Shown piece after piece: positions 17,092 through 27,501 of a stretch of DNA of 64,000 nt (the first letter of the stretch is position 1; each line of letters opens with the position of its first letter). The stretch spans positions 84,621 through 148,620 of the forward strand of contig NZ_JACYHA010000009.1 in NCBI RefSeq assembly GCF_014837155.1, written 5' to 3'. Source of the DNA: Litchfieldia stipae. Its GTDB lineage: Bacteria > Bacillota > Bacilli > Bacillales > Bacillaceae_L. The position numbers and the translations under genes are program-made. The notes under the pieces are model-generated. The model was not told the origin of the DNA and searched no databases. It saw nothing but the letters and a program-made list of their open reading frames with translations.

Positions 17092-20000
17092 TTAATAGCG
17101 TCTAAGAGCAATGGTTTTTATCTGCTCAATAATCTTATCAATTGTATCAAAATCTAGGTCAATTTGATATTTATTAGAAAAGTCAAAGAGTAGATCGTCT
17201 AGGTCTTGTGCAATTCTGTTATGGATTTCAAGGTTATTATGCCAATCAACCTTCTGGTGTTCTTTAACTACTGCATCCATCTTTAAAGCTAAATCACCGA
17301 TAGGATCTGAACCATAAGATGAATGACTTTCTTTTATTTGTGCCATCAAATCTTTCGTTACTCCATAAAAGGCTTGAGCATTTCGGTTTTCTTTAATTGC
17401 TTCTGGATAATCTTCGGTTGATTCTCCCTTTCGGTAATCTTTCATGATGTCTTTCATTTTGTTAAGGTATTCTGCTTCCGATATGCGTTTATCTTTATAT
17501 TCTCGAATTGCTTCTTGAATCCTTTCAGAGAACCTCTTATAGTATGCAGGATTTTCATCCCACTTAGCTCTGACACTTTTTGTTAAACGAGTTCGGATGG
17601 CATCAGCCTTTGCCCGTTTAGATTCCAGCCTTTCTAATTCTTCTTCGAATGCCTTTTCATTTAATATATCTACAGGGTTTGTAACTCGGATTACTTCTTC
17701 TGCTGAAATATAGTGATCCATTAACATCTGCATTTTAGCTTCATATTCTTTATGATCAATTGTATCTGAATAACGATATTTAACATTTTTCCTAAGCTCC
17801 TGAAAAAACTTTAGATCCTGTTTGTACTTATTCAATTCTTCTGATGGAAGTGCATTATAGATTTTCTCAGATTCCAATGCAATTCCCAAGTTTCTTCCGA
17901 AGTTACTTAGAACACCATAAAATGTTTCCCTTCGCTCTTCATCCTCTAACCAGACCTCGAATTCTTCCAAATCCTGTTTGTTCCTTACTGGTGCAAAAAT
18001 TTGTAAAAGATCTGAATGGTACTGCCTCAGTGAACCAATAATACTGATAACATCGTAGATAGCTCCATCCAAATCTTTCGGATCGAAATTTTCTAAACCA
18101 GAGCCTGAATACATTTGCATCGCCTGGTCTAGCTTTTCCAAAAGGCCCCGATAGTCAATAATAAACCCATATTCTTTTCCTTCATAAAGGCGATTAACCC
18201 TTGCAATTGCTTGTAGGAGTGTATGTTCTCTCATTGGTTTATCAATATAAAGCACAGTTGCCCTAGGTGCATCAAAACCAGTTAGCAACTTGTCTACAAC
18301 AATTAGCAAGTCAATATCGTTTCCATTTACAAATTCATCTTTGATGGCATCTTCATATCCTTCAGGTGTTTCATACCGATTCATCATCCGCTTCCAAAAT
18401 CGTTGTACTTTATCTTTTGACTCCACATCAACTACTTCATGCCCTTCTCGTTGATCTGGTGGAGAAATAACAACAGCACAATTCAAATCACCTAGTTCTT
18501 CAAATGCCTCTAAATACCGTATTCCCTCAATTTTACTATTTGTGGCCAGCATTGCTTTAAATCGACTACCTTGAGTCTTATAATTAGTTAGGAAATGCTC
18601 ATTTATATCAAATGCAATCATGCTTAAACGTTGATTAGAAGAAGCAATTCTCTCAAACTGACTCCATTTATTCATGACTGCTTCCTTCTGTTTGTCGTTA
18701 AGGTGTCTAGTAATCATCTCAAGTCTATTATCAATCGCTTTCTGATTAACAGACTGATCTACCATTTTGCCCTCGTAAAGTAGAGGCACAATCGCTTTGT
18801 CCCTTACACCATCAGCAATCGTATAAGTATGAATGAGCTTACCAAACTTGATCATTGTGTTCTTTTCTTTTTTCATTAAAGGCGTTCCTGTAAAGCCCAA
18901 ATAACAAGCATTAGGGAAAACCTTTTTCATTTTGATGTGAAGCTCCCCGTACTGAGTTCGGTGCGACTCGTCAACAAGGACAAAGATGTCCCTTGATTCT
19001 ATAGGGTTTTGCTTTGACGATGCTGTATCAAACTTATGAACCAATGTCGTAATAATATCTGCATTATTATTGTTAATTAAATCTATTAAATGATTGCCTG
19101 ATGTAGCCCTGTTGGCCTTTAATCTTGTATGACGAAAGGTTTTATGAATCTGTTTATCCAATTCAACACGATCCGTAACCACTACTACCTTGGGATTATG
19201 CTCCCACAATTCAGAAAGAATATATTTTGCAAGCATTACCATTGTTAGTGATTTACCTGAACCTTGTGTATGCCAAATGACACCACTTTGGCGGTTCCCA
19301 TTTTCATCTTTCTCTTCAATCGTTTTAATGATTTCTTTGATTGCAAAGTATTGCTGATAACGGGCAACCTTTTTAACATCTTTATCAAATACAATGAAAA
19401 ATTGGGTGATTTCTAATAAACGTTCTGGATGATATAATGAAATGATATTTTTATCTTGAGTGGTCGGTAATCTTTTCTCTAAGGCTTTACTTAACCAGGC
19501 ATTCAACCACTCTTCTTTTTCTTCCTTCCAAACCGACCAAAACTTTTTAGGGGTATTACAGGTCGCATATTTTGTTTCATTTTTATTCGTAGACATCACT
19601 ATTTGGGCATACTTAAACAATTGCGGAATATAATCTTTACCTTGATTCCGAATCATTTGACTGATTCCTTGTTCCATGGATATAGATGCTTTTTTACATT
19701 CAATTACTGCAAAAGGGATACCATTCACAAACAGCACAATATCTGGACGGACTGTTCCACGACCATCCATCCGCTCTACCTCAAATTCTTCTACAACATG
19801 AAATATGTTTTTTTCAATATTAGTCCAATCAATAAACTGAATAGTAAAGGATTTTTTAGAACCATCAGGTAGAAATTCGGTATATGTTCTACCATTCATT
19901 AGAGTTTCAAAAATTGATTCATTTGTTTTTACAAGTCCATTTGACAAAGGTTCATCCAAATCACGAATTGCTTGTTGAATATTAATATTACTGAATTTAT

Positions 20001-20199
20001 ATGTTTTTCCTTTATACTCATAGGAGTTCATTGAATGTAGTTTTTCAACTAACACATCATTTAGGAGAACATTATGCAAATTTCCTCGTATATGATTAGC
20101 TTCCTCTGACTGAAGTTTTTGATAACCTATTTCCTGAAGTAATTCGACTGCAGGGATTTGGCTACTTATTCGTTCACCGTAAATCTCTTCAGTTTCCAT
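17092..20199 (-). CDS. hsdR: Type I restriction endonuclease subunit R
   Basis: About 1035 aa, the normal length. The nuclease domain has R-P-D-I-V-L-F-V-N-G and V-I-E-C-K-K-A (PD-D/E-x-K core, about 155-175). The translocase has Walker A in H-T-Q-G-S-G-K-S-L-T, the D-E-S-H box (V-L-V-D-E-S-H-R-T-Q-Y-G), G-F-T-G-T-P-L (motif III) and a late T-G-F-D-A-P motif. With HsdM and HsdS it cuts unmodified DNA far from the recognition site. The ATG follows GGAGG by seven bases. The gene looks intact, while its partner hsdM is broken. Confidence 0.95.
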   Translation of the reverse strand: METEEIYGERISSQIPAVELLQEIGYQKLQSEEANHIRGNLHNVLLNDVLVEKLHSMNSYEYKGKTYKFSNINIQQAIRDLDEPLSNGLVKTNESIFETLMNGRTYTEFLPDGSKKSFTIQFIDWTNIEKNIFHVVEEFEVERMDGRGTVRPDIVLFVNGIPFAVIECKKASISMEQGISQMIRNQGKDYIPQLFKYAQIVMSTNKNETKYATCNTPKKFWSVWKEEKEEWLNAWLSKALEKRLPTTQDKNIISLYHPERLLEITQFFIVFDKDVKKVARYQQYFAIKEIIKTIEEKDENGNRQSGVIWHTQGSGKSLTMVMLAKYILSELWEHNPKVVVVTDRVELDKQIHKTFRHTRLKANRATSGNHLIDLINNNNADIITTLVHKFDTASSKQNPIESRDIFVLVDESHRTQYGELHIKMKKVFPNACYLGFTGTPLMKKEKNTMIKFGKLIHTYTIADGVRDKAIVPLLYEGKMVDQSVNQKAIDNRLEMITRHLNDKQKEAVMNKWSQFERIASSNQRLSMIAFDINEHFLTNYKTQGSRFKAMLATNSKIEGIRYLEAFEELGDLNCAVVISPPDQREGHEVVDVESKDKVQRFWKRMMNRYETPEGYEDAIKDEFVNGNDIDLLIVVDKLLTGFDAPRATVLYIDKPMREHTLLQAIARVNRLYEGKEYGFIIDYRGLLEKLDQAMQMYSGSGLENFDPKDLDGAIYDVISIIGSLRQYHSDLLQIFAPVRNKQDLEEFEVWLEDEERRETFYGVLSNFGRNLGIALESEKIYNALPSEELNKYKQDLKFFQELRKNVKYRYSDTIDHKEYEAKMQMLMDHYISAEEVIRVTNPVDILNEKAFEEELERLESKRAKADAIRTRLTKSVRAKWDENPAYYKRFSERIQEAIREYKDKRISEAEYLNKMKDIMKDYRKGESTEDYPEAIKENRNAQAFYGVTKDLMAQIKESHSSYGSDPIGDLALKMDAVVKEHQKVDWHNNLEIHNRIAQDLDDLLFDFSNKYQIDLDFDTIDKIIEQIKTIALRRY

Positions 20200-20250
20200 A
20201 TTCACACCTCCGTTTCTAAGATAAAGATGAAAAGGTTTTTGGTACTACAC

Positions 20251-21513
20251 CTATACCCGAACCTTACCTATTAGAAGTTGTTGCATAAGGCCCTTCTTTT
20301 GAAGTTTTATAGCTTCAAGTTCCTTCTCTAAAAGATCTAATTCCTTTTTACCTGTTTGTAAAACAAACATAATTCTATTCTGTTCTTCTATTGATGGGAA
20401 AGGTATTCTTATTTTAGAAAAATCGTTCCACCTTAAACTACCTCTTCTATCTACCGATGCTGACATCATTGTTTCAAATATCCTTCTATAATTTTCGGTC
20501 TTTAATAAAGCAAACAAAAACTCATTATTAATATTGCTTTTGGCTCTAAATACTGTGTACATAGGACTCACCAGACCATAATCATAATCTCTTTGCAGGC
20601 CTATTGATCCCTCTTCAATATGATTAGTTGCATATGCAAATTCATTTTTTGAAACCACTTTATATTTAGATAAACCTGCACTAAAGACTTGTTTTCCGAA
20701 GTATTTTAACGAATCCACTAATCCATCATATTTTGTACAGGAAAGAACTACATATTTGTTATTATTTTTATTTACTGTAGTCACTTGGTTAGCTATTTCG
20801 CTAATTTTTACAAACTTCCAATCCCTTGGAATTATAAATCTCTTAACTTTCTGATACCCATTAGGCGGGAGTCCTTTATTAATCAATATTTTTCTTTTAT
20901 CTAATTCTTGGTTAGAGCTTCCTCCATCTATATCACTAATACGAATATGTCCCCACAGCAACCTCTGCATAAGCCCTTTTTGTTGCTTGCCTTTCTGTTC
21001 TATCAGCTTTTCTTTTAATTCAATGGATTTATCCCAAACTTTTAAAATATTTCCGATTCCCTCACACACCTTATTTTCTAATGGTAGGTATATAAGATCA
21101 TTTAATATGTCACTTCTTGAAATACCAGGAATCAGACCAGTGGAATCCGAATTATAATGTTTTTCTCTCATCTGAAGATTGTAATAAATAAAGTCCCTTA
21201 ATTTTTCAGGTGTTCTAATAGCCATTAACTGTCTGCCTATACCATATTCCCCATCAGATATTATTACTTTTCCAACCCCAGAACCTTTTACTGTTATTAA
21301 GATGTCACCCTCTTTACAGACAATTTTAGGTTTATTTGTGTATTTTGTTATAATAATTTGACCGTTATGAAAATCAGCAGGACCTGATATATATGGAATA
21401 CCAATTCCCTCAGTATTATAATTACTAGAATCTATATGCTGACCAGAAAATAATTCAATAACCTCACCCAATTTAATTTTTTTCCATCCAATATTGTTAA
21501 CAACAGTCGTCAT
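20251..21513 (-). CDS. hsdS: Type I restriction specificity subunit S
   Basis: The 420-aa protein has two target-recognition domains, each followed by a coiled-coil spacer. The first spacer ends in K-Q-Q-K-G-L-M-Q-R-L-L (about 180), and the second in L-Q-K-K-G-L-M-Q-Q-L-L at the C-terminus; these are the internal repeats typical of HsdS. It sets the DNA sequence recognised. It starts 13 bases after the hsdM stop with AAAGGATGG upstream, and hsdR follows 51 bp on. Confidence 0.93.
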   Translation of the reverse strand: MTTVVNNIGWKKIKLGEVIELFSGQHIDSSNYNTEGIGIPYISGPADFHNGQIIITKYTNKPKIVCKEGDILITVKGSGVGKVIISDGEYGIGRQLMAIRTPEKLRDFIYYNLQMREKHYNSDSTGLIPGISRSDILNDLIYLPLENKVCEGIGNILKVWDKSIELKEKLIEQKGKQQKGLMQRLLWGHIRISDIDGGSSNQELDKRKILINKGLPPNGYQKVKRFIIPRDWKFVKISEIANQVTTVNKNNNKYVVLSCTKYDGLVDSLKYFGKQVFSAGLSKYKVVSKNEFAYATNHIEEGSIGLQRDYDYGLVSPMYTVFRAKSNINNEFLFALLKTENYRRIFETMMSASVDRRGSLRWNDFSKIRIPFPSIEEQNRIMFVLQTGKKELDLLEKELEAIKLQKKGLMQQLLIGKVRV

Positions 21514-21526
21514 CGTTTTCCATCCT

Positions 21527-23056
<1,530 letters not shown>

Positions 23057-23408
23057 TTGCTTTCCTCCTATTTTCCCGCAACTCTCTTGTGATGTTCATT
23101 CACAAACCTCTATTAATCTAAAAATGCAACCTCTCTAATTTATCTGTAAAATAATAGTATTTATTTACTACTTATCCTCTTAATTATCGCAAAATAGACG
23201 CTGATTAGCAATTTCATTCCTATTTTTGGTATCTTGCAACAGTATTTAGCTCGAACCATGAACCTCGCTTACTTTTTCCTCCAAACCATTCTCGATACCT
23301 TGTGCTTCATAACCTATTGTGGTTGGTTATCTCTCAATTCTGAAATCTTACGAACTTTAATATGCTGGTATGACATTAACTTTAGGATTAATACAAGTCA
23401 TCCCCTCC

Positions 23409-23530
23409 AAACGGGTGCCTTACTGAGACTTACTTAATACACCCTTATAGCCGTTCACAGTCAAGGGGGCGTTTTTCATAGGAAGACTGAAAACTACATT
23501 TTGAAAACAATATTAATGGTTTATGATTCG
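23409..23530. repeat. 121-bp direct repeat, copy 1
   Basis: About 90 percent identical by eye to the copy 206 bp to the right. It contains complementary stretches (ACACCC, AAGGGGG, ACGGGTG) and a GCGTTTTTC tail that could form alternative hairpins. Confidence 0.85.
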
Positions 23531-23614
23531 AGAATCCTACTTATCTGAAAATTCATCCAATAAACCGATAATAAGTTATACATTTGAAGCATTCTCAATT
23601 CCTTGAGATAATGC

Positions 23615-23735
23615 AAACGGGTGCCTCACTCAGACCGCCTATTACACCCCTATAGCCGTTCACAGTCAAGGGTGCGTTTTTCATAAGAAGACTGAAAACT
23701 AGATTTTGAAAACAATACTAATGGTTTATGTTTCG
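23615..23735. repeat. 121-bp direct repeat, copy 2
   Basis: Second copy. The core TATAGCCGTTCACAGTCAAG is identical in both copies; differences cluster near the left end. Confidence 0.85.
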
Positions 23736-23825
23736 GCAATCGTATTTTATTGAATTATCGGTTAATTCACTCTTAAAAAAAAGGGGCTACCGAAAAATAA
23801 ATAAGTAGCTCCTCTTTCAATTACT

Positions 23826-24110
23826 CTAATCAGTAATTTTTTTTAGTTGATCTTTGTTTTGTAAAACCTGTTTAATGTATTCCTCTGCCCAACCTTCCAA
23901 TCCAAAACCATTGATAAGTATGTTTAGCTTAGTTGTCAGTTCACAGCCTCTGTAGCCCTTGATAAGTCTGAAAATGAAACTAGGTGAGAGGTTTGTCTTA
24001 TCAGAAATATCCTTTAAGCTATACCCTCTTTGACCCTTTAATTCCTCAACGAATTCACCGAAGTTATTTTCAATCATCTCAATAATGTCTTTATTTCCCT
24101 GTTGCTCCAT
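23826..24110 (-). CDS. XRE-like HTH protein, 94 aa
   Basis: A small DNA-binding protein with an XRE-type helix-turn-helix: Y-S-L-K-D-I-S-D-K-T-N-L-S-P-S-F-I-F-R-L-I-K-G (about 32-54). The ATG chosen lies eight bases after AGGAGG. It is divergent from another HTH gene at 24,296, an arrangement typical of switch regions in plasmids and phages. It probably represses its own promoter. Confidence 0.75.
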   Translation of the reverse strand: MEQQGNKDIIEMIENNFGEFVEELKGQRGYSLKDISDKTNLSPSFIFRLIKGYRGCELTTKLNILINGFGLEGWAEEYIKQVLQNKDQLKKITD

Positions 24111-24295
24111 TATCATTTCCTCCTATTAATTCACTGACACTATGTTCAGTTCCTGATTTGTCATAAGACCTTATATACTAAGCACCAGCACCATCAATTA
24201 CTACTTAATAGAGCAAATTATTTTCTATTAGAAAGGAATATTTTTTTAGGAGAAATCTAGTATAAGAGGTAAGAAGAATTAAAGGGGGAATGATT

Positions 24296-24820
24296 ATGGA
24301 TACACAAAAATTCATGAGTTTATCCGCAATTGAGAGAGTAGAATTAGCTAATAAGATGTTAAGTGAAGAGACAAACGACCACCTGAAAAACGTGGCTTCT
24401 AAATTAGGATTGTCTGAGTCTACTTTCTCAAAAATCATGAGGGATAACGCATCTTATCAGTACAATAAAACTAGCAAACAGTACGACCGAATTATGCCAA
24501 TTGAGGAGTATAAGAAATATCTCCAATCGGGTTCTGACGAGGACAAAATGGAAGAAACATTGCAGTTTCTTGGTGAACATCTTGAAGAGCTGAAGCAACT
24601 ACTACATGGATATACGAATCAATTGATCTTGGAACCAGGGATTTATGATCCAAACAGCAAGACTATCACAAAGACCATACAAGTTAACGGTGATATTTAC
24701 CAGCAATTCTCTGAATTGCATTCCAACCAATTTTCACATTTACGACTTCGAGATATTTTCAGTAAATGTCTGCTTGATTTCATCAAAACTTACCAACCTG
24801 AAAAGACCCCTGAGAATTAA
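24296..24820 (+). CDS. HTH-containing protein, 174 aa
   Basis: Residues 10-50 form a helix-turn-helix: L-A-N-K-M-L-S-E-E-T, then V-A-S-K-L-G-L-S-E-S-T-F-S-K-I-M-R-D. The rest is helical with a short beta segment near residue 125 (T-I-T-K-T-I-Q-V). The family is not recognised; a role in control of replication or the switch region is possible. GGGGGA precedes the second ATG by seven bases. A hairpin terminator follows the stop. Confidence 0.65.
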   Translation: MDTQKFMSLSAIERVELANKMLSEETNDHLKNVASKLGLSESTFSKIMRDNASYQYNKTSKQYDRIMPIEEYKKYLQSGSDEDKMEETLQFLGEHLEELKQLLHGYTNQLILEPGIYDPNSKTITKTIQVNGDIYQQFSELHSNQFSHLRLRDIFSKCLLDFIKTYQPEKTPEN

Positions 24821-24833
24821 TCATCAGGGGTTT
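24806..24833 (+). terminator. Terminator after the HTH gene
   Basis: ACCCCTGA and TCAGGGGT arms with a T-run on the plus strand, in the 46-bp gap between convergent genes. Confidence 0.7.
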
Positions 24834-24866
24834 CAATTGACATAAAAGGGTCAATTATCCCTTCCT

Positions 24867-25220
24867 TCAGTCCATACTCTTTTTGTCCGACTTTTTCTTC
24901 CTGAGAACTTCAATGTCTACAACATTTATTGCATCTGTCGGTTTGGTCGCCTCTTCTCGCTCTTCTTTACCGTCAACTTCATCTTTACTTTGTTTAGTCA
25001 AAGATCTATATAACTCTAATTTTTTATCATCTAAGTCGAAATATTTGATTATTTTCTCAATAACGTGGATTGGTGGCTTTACACGTCCTTTTTCGATTCG
25101 AAATATATAATTCGCAGAGGTACCAACGCCTGATCCCACTTCCTCTAAGTCCAACGAGCGTTGTTCCCTTTCCGTTTTTACTAACCTGGATATATCTAAA
25201 TTTTCATAGTCTATTGGCAT
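24867..25220 (-). CDS. XRE-family regulator, last gene of the five-gene operon
   Basis: 117 aa. The N-terminal HTH is R-S-L-D-L-E-E-V-G-S-G-V-G-T-S-A-N-Y-I-F-R-I-E-K-G (about 20-45), the classic XRE pattern ending in I-E-K-G. The tail is highly charged with many Lys and Glu. The start is set by AAGGGGGAAAAG before ATG; the longer frame lacks support. It follows the AIPR-like gene by 44 bp, so it is likely the operon's own repressor. Confidence 0.75.
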   Translation of the reverse strand: MPIDYENLDISRLVKTEREQRSLDLEEVGSGVGTSANYIFRIEKGRVKPPIHVIEKIIKYFDLDDKKLELYRSLTKQSKDEVDGKEEREEATKPTDAINVVDIEVLRKKKSDKKSMD

Positions 25221-25264
25221 GTTACTTTTCCCCCTTAAAGTCGTGGCAAACAGGCATTTCATTA

Positions 25265-26377
25265 CTACTTAACTGTGACTAAATCTTTGTTTTTCTCTTC
25301 TAAGTCTGCAACCAACATAATGTTTTGTATTTCTTGATAAATGTTCTTTTCTCTACAAATTTCAGACACCTTCAACCCCTCATCTTCATATTTCTTTAGA
25401 TTATTAACAATTTGGGGAAATACTTTTGTGGTTAAGATCTTTAAGCGATCAAGATCATAACCTTTTTTTAAACAGGGATATAGTGTCTTTTCAGGAATAT
25501 ATAAAGCAAAATTTAGTGCGTTTAAAATATTGAACATCAAGGAATCAGTAATGACTCCTTTCCGTAGCCATCCTCTGTTTTCCAAATTTCTTTTCACCAA
25601 TGTTACACACTCTTCATCCGAGCGTACAAATTGGTAAAAATCAAATAAATCCTTCAATATAAAACGGGTTTTATCAAGATCAACTTTGCCATCGTTATGT
25701 TTTTTTACTAGGTCACCTTTACTGCGAAGGTAACTTTGAAACTTTCTATGGTCTTTATTTATAAAGCTCTGGCTTATAGAGTCTACTTGGAATATACCTG
25801 CTATATGCAAAACTGTAGCGATGTCCAAATCATACTCATCGCTCTCCTTATACTTTATTTTGTAATCAGGAAGGATTTTTTTCACCCATTCATAACGGTC
25901 CAATTTTTCACCCCGGCTAATTTCCTTCGTTGGTGTACTTGAATTCTTTCCAATTATAATATCAACTATTTCATCTTCTGGAACTTCAAAATAAACTGCT
26001 ATTATTACGTAGCTATTCTTACCACCGTACTTTTCCAATACATTTTTGGTGTGATTGCCATTATAAACTCCTTCCCCATTCTTAAAGAAAATTGTAGTAG
26101 TGCCATCATCATTCTTGATATATGACTCGGCAGTAATATGGATGCCGTTATTGATATATATAAATAGCTCCGGCTTATATCGAAGTGTCTTTATCATCTT
26201 GGGAACATATTTATTTTTCTTTCCCATGTATTCTCTTGGGTTCGGTTTATTTGGAATATCCTTCTTCAATTCCATCAAAGCCCTGCCTGATACTATACCT
26301 ATTAGGATTTTTTTACCATTTACCATGTATTCTCTAAAGTCCGCATCAATTGTAACGGAAATTAAGTTATCTTTCAT
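25265..26377 (-). CDS. AIPR/DGQHR-like protein, 370 aa
   Basis: The N-terminal half resembles the abortive-infection AIPR family: F-I-Y-I-N-N-G-I-H-I-T-A (about 90-101, the N-N-G-I motif), V-Y-N-G-N-H-T (about 120, in place of N-G-x-Q-T), then V-Y-F-E-V-P-E-D-E-I-V-D-I-I-I-G-K-N-S-S-T-P-T-K-E-I-S, matching the N-T-Q-x-P-I segment of the family. The C-terminal half is helical and unassigned. AAGGAG precedes the ATG. AIPR proteins are linked to phage resistance, but their reaction is not well defined. Similarity judged by eye. Confidence 0.6.
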   Translation of the reverse strand: MKDNLISVTIDADFREYMVNGKKILIGIVSGRALMELKKDIPNKPNPREYMGKKNKYVPKMIKTLRYKPELFIYINNGIHITAESYIKNDDGTTTIFFKNGEGVYNGNHTKNVLEKYGGKNSYVIIAVYFEVPEDEIVDIIIGKNSSTPTKEISRGEKLDRYEWVKKILPDYKIKYKESDEYDLDIATVLHIAGIFQVDSISQSFINKDHRKFQSYLRSKGDLVKKHNDGKVDLDKTRFILKDLFDFYQFVRSDEECVTLVKRNLENRGWLRKGVITDSLMFNILNALNFALYIPEKTLYPCLKKGYDLDRLKILTTKVFPQIVNNLKKYEDEGLKVSEICREKNIYQEIQNIMLVADLEEKNKDLVTVK

Positions 26378-26412
26378 TTTCCTAAACTCCTTCTATTTGC
26401 CTTTATTACGCT

Positions 26413-27135
26413 TCAATCCTCTTCACCCGAATAACTATTTGCTATAAACGGATAATGATATATCTCAATATCCCCATCAATAAATCCTCTTCTTTGTGCA
26501 GCCTTCAATGTTTGGTACATATTTTCTCGACCAACAACATTATCCGTGTGGATGTAGACTCTATTTGCAGGTCTTATTCCTTTTTCACAAATGTATTTGA
26601 CCAAGTCATAGCCAGTTTTCCGAAGGTTTCCACTATTGTCCATTCCTAAGTCATGATCTAATGAAAAAATATGAATATAGGTATTCATTATTACTGAGAT
26701 TGCTTCTTCTACTGTTCTAGCCCCTATAAAACCCTTGGGAATATCCCTTAGATCATCCAAATAAAGATTGCCAACCCCGTTCTCCTGAAGCAAATTTAGA
26801 GTTTCAATCTGGATATGGCCATCCCAACCGTGATAAGCACGTTCGACACAAGTTGCATCTACTTTTGCACCCTTCTCTAATAAAAGACTTGAGATTTCTA
26901 CAAAATCGAAAAAACAGGCTGTAGATAAAGGTGTTCTTCCAAGGTTATCTTTATAGTTAATTTCAGCATCTTGTTCAATGAGCTTTCTTACAATGCTCAC
27001 CCTATTATGGAAAACTGCCCAGTACAACAAACTTTGTCCATTAACCTCTTTATTAGCCTTGTGATTTTGCAGATATTGTCCTATGCCAGAAACGTCATTT
27101 TCCTTTAGCAATTTCAAGAAATCTATGACTCTCAT
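26413..27135 (-). CDS. Ankyrin repeats fused to a cyclic-phosphate-processing receiver (cREC) domain
   Basis: 240 aa. Residues 30-110 are ankyrin repeats (G-Q-S-L-L-Y-W-A-V-F-H-N-R, then G-R-T-P-L-S-T-A-C-F-F-D-F and L-L-E-K-G-A-K-V). From about 133 the sequence reads N-L-Y-L-D-D-L-R-D-I-P, F-S-L-D-H-D-L-G, T-G-Y-D-L-V-K-Y-I and I-H-T-D-N-V-V-G-R-E-N-M. These are the conserved Asp, His and Asn sites of cREC domains, proposed to act on cyclic phosphates in conflict systems. It lies 35 bp before the AIPR-like gene. The domain call is fairly strong; the biochemical role is inferred from family proposals. Confidence 0.75.
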   Translation of the reverse strand: MRVIDFLKLLKENDVSGIGQYLQNHKANKEVNGQSLLYWAVFHNRVSIVRKLIEQDAEINYKDNLGRTPLSTACFFDFVEISSLLLEKGAKVDATCVERAYHGWDGHIQIETLNLLQENGVGNLYLDDLRDIPKGFIGARTVEEAISVIMNTYIHIFSLDHDLGMDNSGNLRKTGYDLVKYICEKGIRPANRVYIHTDNVVGRENMYQTLKAAQRRGFIDGDIEIYHYPFIANSYSGEED

Positions 27136-27149
27136 CTCCTTTTCCTTTT

Positions 27150-27479
27150 CTATTTATTTGCACCTTCCCCTTCGACACATTTTTGTTTAGGCCTTGTTAA
27201 AAACTCTATCCCTACACAAGGAAAAACCCTTTTCTCCGGCCTAAAAACATGTACATCCAACAGCTCTCTTCCACTTCCTTCAATTTGCCTTTTCTTAATT
27301 TCTATCATTTCGTCTATAAGTGTTTCGCTACAAGAGAGTGCAGAAATTTGTGTACCGGCCCACTTCCAAATATCTGGTGATTGTTTTTTGATTACATCCG
27401 TCATATTGTTCATTTTTATCCCAACCTTTAATTTCATATCAATTTCCATTGGGAAGACTATTGTTCCATCCTTCCACAA
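27150..27479 (-). CDS. Hypothetical protein, about 109 aa, of the five-gene operon
   Basis: No family recognised. The start is uncertain: the frame opens with TTG and an ATG ten codons later is an alternative. It contains a Trp-rich piece (D-I-W-K-W-A-G-T-Q) and a Cys near the middle. Gaps of about 22 bp to the HNH gene and 14 bp to the ankyrin-cREC gene make it part of the same transcript. Confidence 0.55.
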   Translation of the reverse strand: MWKDGTIVFPMEIDMKLKVGIKMNNMTDVIKKQSPDIWKWAGTQISALSCSETLIDEMIEIKKRQIEGSGRELLDVHVFRPEKRVFPCVGIEFLTRPKQKCVEGEGANK

Positions 27480-27501
27480 CCAAAATTCTAATAAATGCTT
27501 T

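Larger units (their letters stand above)
23057..23825. other. Non-coding region with direct repeats
   Basis: The stretch between hsdM and an XRE gene has no credible gene. A short plus-strand frame at 23,234 shows no family features. It holds two copies of a 121-bp direct repeat, described separately. The left third is featureless AT-rich DNA. Confidence 0.6.

Noticed and set aside
23234..23437. 67-aa plus-strand frame after hsdM
   Set aside because: It runs into the direct repeat and has no convincing start or motif.
23409..23735. CRISPR array
   Set aside because: There are only two copies, each 121 bp and separated by about 85 bp, which does not fit CRISPR repeat and spacer sizes.
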